From positions 1 to 60,499 of the forward strand of contig PLJH01000138.1 in NCBI GenBank assembly GCA_003139615.1: a stretch of DNA of 60,499 bases, given 5' to 3'. Below the pieces are notes generated by a model. It had not been told where the DNA came from and did no database searches. It saw only the letters and a program-made list of their open reading frames with translations. How positions within the stretch are numbered: the first letter of the stretch is position 1; each line of letters begins with the position of its first letter. A program made the translations under genes and the position numbers. This document shows positions 59,688 through 60,499 of the stretch, piece by piece. The DNA is from Alphaproteobacteria bacterium. Lineage in GTDB: Bacteria > Pseudomonadota > Alphaproteobacteria > Micropepsales > Micropepsaceae.

Positions 59688-60499
59688 ATGACCACCCGCC
59701 GATCGATTTTGAAAACGGTTTTAGCAGCCGGCGCGTTGTCGGTGTGGGACGCCCCAATCCGTTTGGCTTTTGCGAATGTCCCGACGGACAAACGTTTTGT
59801 CGTCGTGATCCTGCGCGGTGCGCTCGATGGGCTTGCGGCTGTACCGCCCCACGGCGATCCGGATTACAAATCGGTGCGCGGCGCACTCGCGCTCGACAAG
59901 ACGGGCACGAATGCGCTGCACGATCTCGACGGACATTTCGGCCTGCATCCCGCGTTGATCAATATGAAAGCGATGTGGGACGCCAAAGAACTCGCGGTCT
60001 TCCACAATATCTCTTCGCCCTATCGGGACCGTTCGCATTTCGATGGACAGAACGTGCTCGAAACGGGCGGCACGGGTCCGCACGTTCTGAGCGACGGCTG
60101 GCTCAATCGCGCGTTGATGCCGCTTGGCCTCGCAAACGGTGAAAGCGCATTGGCCGTGGCCTCTACGCCGCCTTTGATGCTTGCGGGTTCTTCCAAGGCG
60201 ACCAGTTGGATGCCCGAAGTGATGCCGGAACCCGACAAGGCATTTCTCTCGCGCGTACGGTCGCTTTATGCGCAAGATCCCGTCCTGCAATCCGCCCTCG
60301 ATCGTGCGCTCGAAACCGAGGCACAAGCCGATGCCGCAATGGACGACAAGCCGAAAAATGCGTCGGACATGGCCAAAGGTTACGGCGCCTACGGCGATCT
60401 GACACCGCTGTTCAAAGGTGCAGGCAAATTGCTCGCGGGCGAGGAAGGTCCCCGCGTCGCAGTGTTCGATGTCAGCGGCTGGGACACGCATGTGAACGA
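59688..60499 (+). CDS. DUF1501 family secreted protein, truncated by window end
   Basis: The open frame from ATG 59688 runs to the window end (270 codons, no stop). A likely Tat signal is visible (TTRRSILKTVLAAGALS, twin Arg). RFVVVILRGALDGLAAVPP is the usual DUF1501 start, followed by LHDLDGHFGLHPALINM, SPYRDRSHFDGQNVLETGG and VFDVSGWDTHVN, an alkaline-phosphatase-superfamily pattern. Tat export would suggest folding or cofactor insertion before secretion. The C-terminal part lies beyond the window. Confidence 0.9.
   Translation, partial: MTTRRSILKTVLAAGALSVWDAPIRLAFANVPTDKRFVVVILRGALDGLAAVPPHGDPDYKSVRGALALDKTGTNALHDLDGHFGLHPALINMKAMWDAKELAVFHNISSPYRDRSHFDGQNVLETGGTGPHVLSDGWLNRALMPLGLANGESALAVASTPPLMLAGSSKATSWMPEVMPEPDKAFLSRVRSLYAQDPVLQSALDRALETEAQADAAMDDKPKNASDMAKGYGAYGDLTPLFKGAGKLLAGEEGPRVAVFDVSGWDTHVN

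Noticed and set aside
1..60499. CRISPR arrays, tRNA or rRNA genes
   Set aside because: No regularly spaced direct repeats and no recognisable tRNA or rRNA segments were found by reading; a covariance-model scan would settle tRNAs.

Overview
The window is about 60.5 kb of a high-GC alphaproteobacterial chromosome. The evidence is gene order and family resemblance: dnaB-alr-mlaEF-radA-cvpA-purF, panB, rpsF-rpsR-rplI, fabD-fabG-acpP-fabF-mltG-yicC-gmk, and lptF-lptG-lptD-surA-pdxA-rsmA facing pepA-holC. A secreted sedolisin (S53) peptidase hints at an acid-tolerant soil organism. I cannot name a genus; a Rhizomicrobium/Micropepsales-like lineage is only a guess. No tRNA, rRNA or CRISPR array was seen.

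1-7.6 kb is accessory. Positions 142-3352 form a complete IS1595-family transposon: perfect 28-bp terminal inverted repeats, an exact 8-bp target duplication (GGAAAACA at 134-141 and 3353-3360), a zinc-ribbon/DDE-type transposase, and three passenger genes (a membrane protein, a DUF6471-like protein and a small winged-helix-like protein). Next come an NTF2-like/NmrA-like gene pair, a decayed tail of an MFS transporter, a repeat-rich 640-bp spacer, a cysteine-rich beta-helix protein and a cupin protein.

7.9-25 kb is mostly housekeeping: dnaB, a HigBA-type toxin-antitoxin pair inserted before alr, alr-mlaE-mlaF-radA, cvpA-purF, an SDR gene, an ABC-2 exporter, der-bamB-yfgM-like (outer-membrane assembly), panB, and the bS6-bS18-bL9 operon with a plausible promoter.

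25-34.8 kb holds a secreted S53 peptidase, an MFS transporter, the fatty-acid synthesis cluster, mltG, a YicC-family gene and gmk. 34.8-44.7 kb (minus strand) holds an amidohydrolase, a zinc alcohol dehydrogenase, rsmA-pdxA, and the surA-lptD-lptG-lptF envelope cluster. 44.9-47.7 kb has pepA-holC and a membrane-anchored TPR protein.

47.7-52.4 kb breaks the housekeeping backbone with a two-gene operon, the best candidate here for an undescribed system. A compact archaeal-type/STAND-like ATPase is translationally coupled to a 1140-residue protein with an ATPase, a winged-helix-like region, about nine 43-44-residue TPR-like repeats and an AT-hook-like C-terminus. An AT-rich promoter region precedes it, and base composition drops within the large gene. 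The architecture resembles STAND/NLR-type sensors, but a defence role is inference only.

52.4-60.5 kb returns to an ABC-F ATPase, ndk, an SDR, a phosphotransferase, purN-purM, and a DUF1800/DUF1501 secreted-protein pair; the last gene is cut by the window end.
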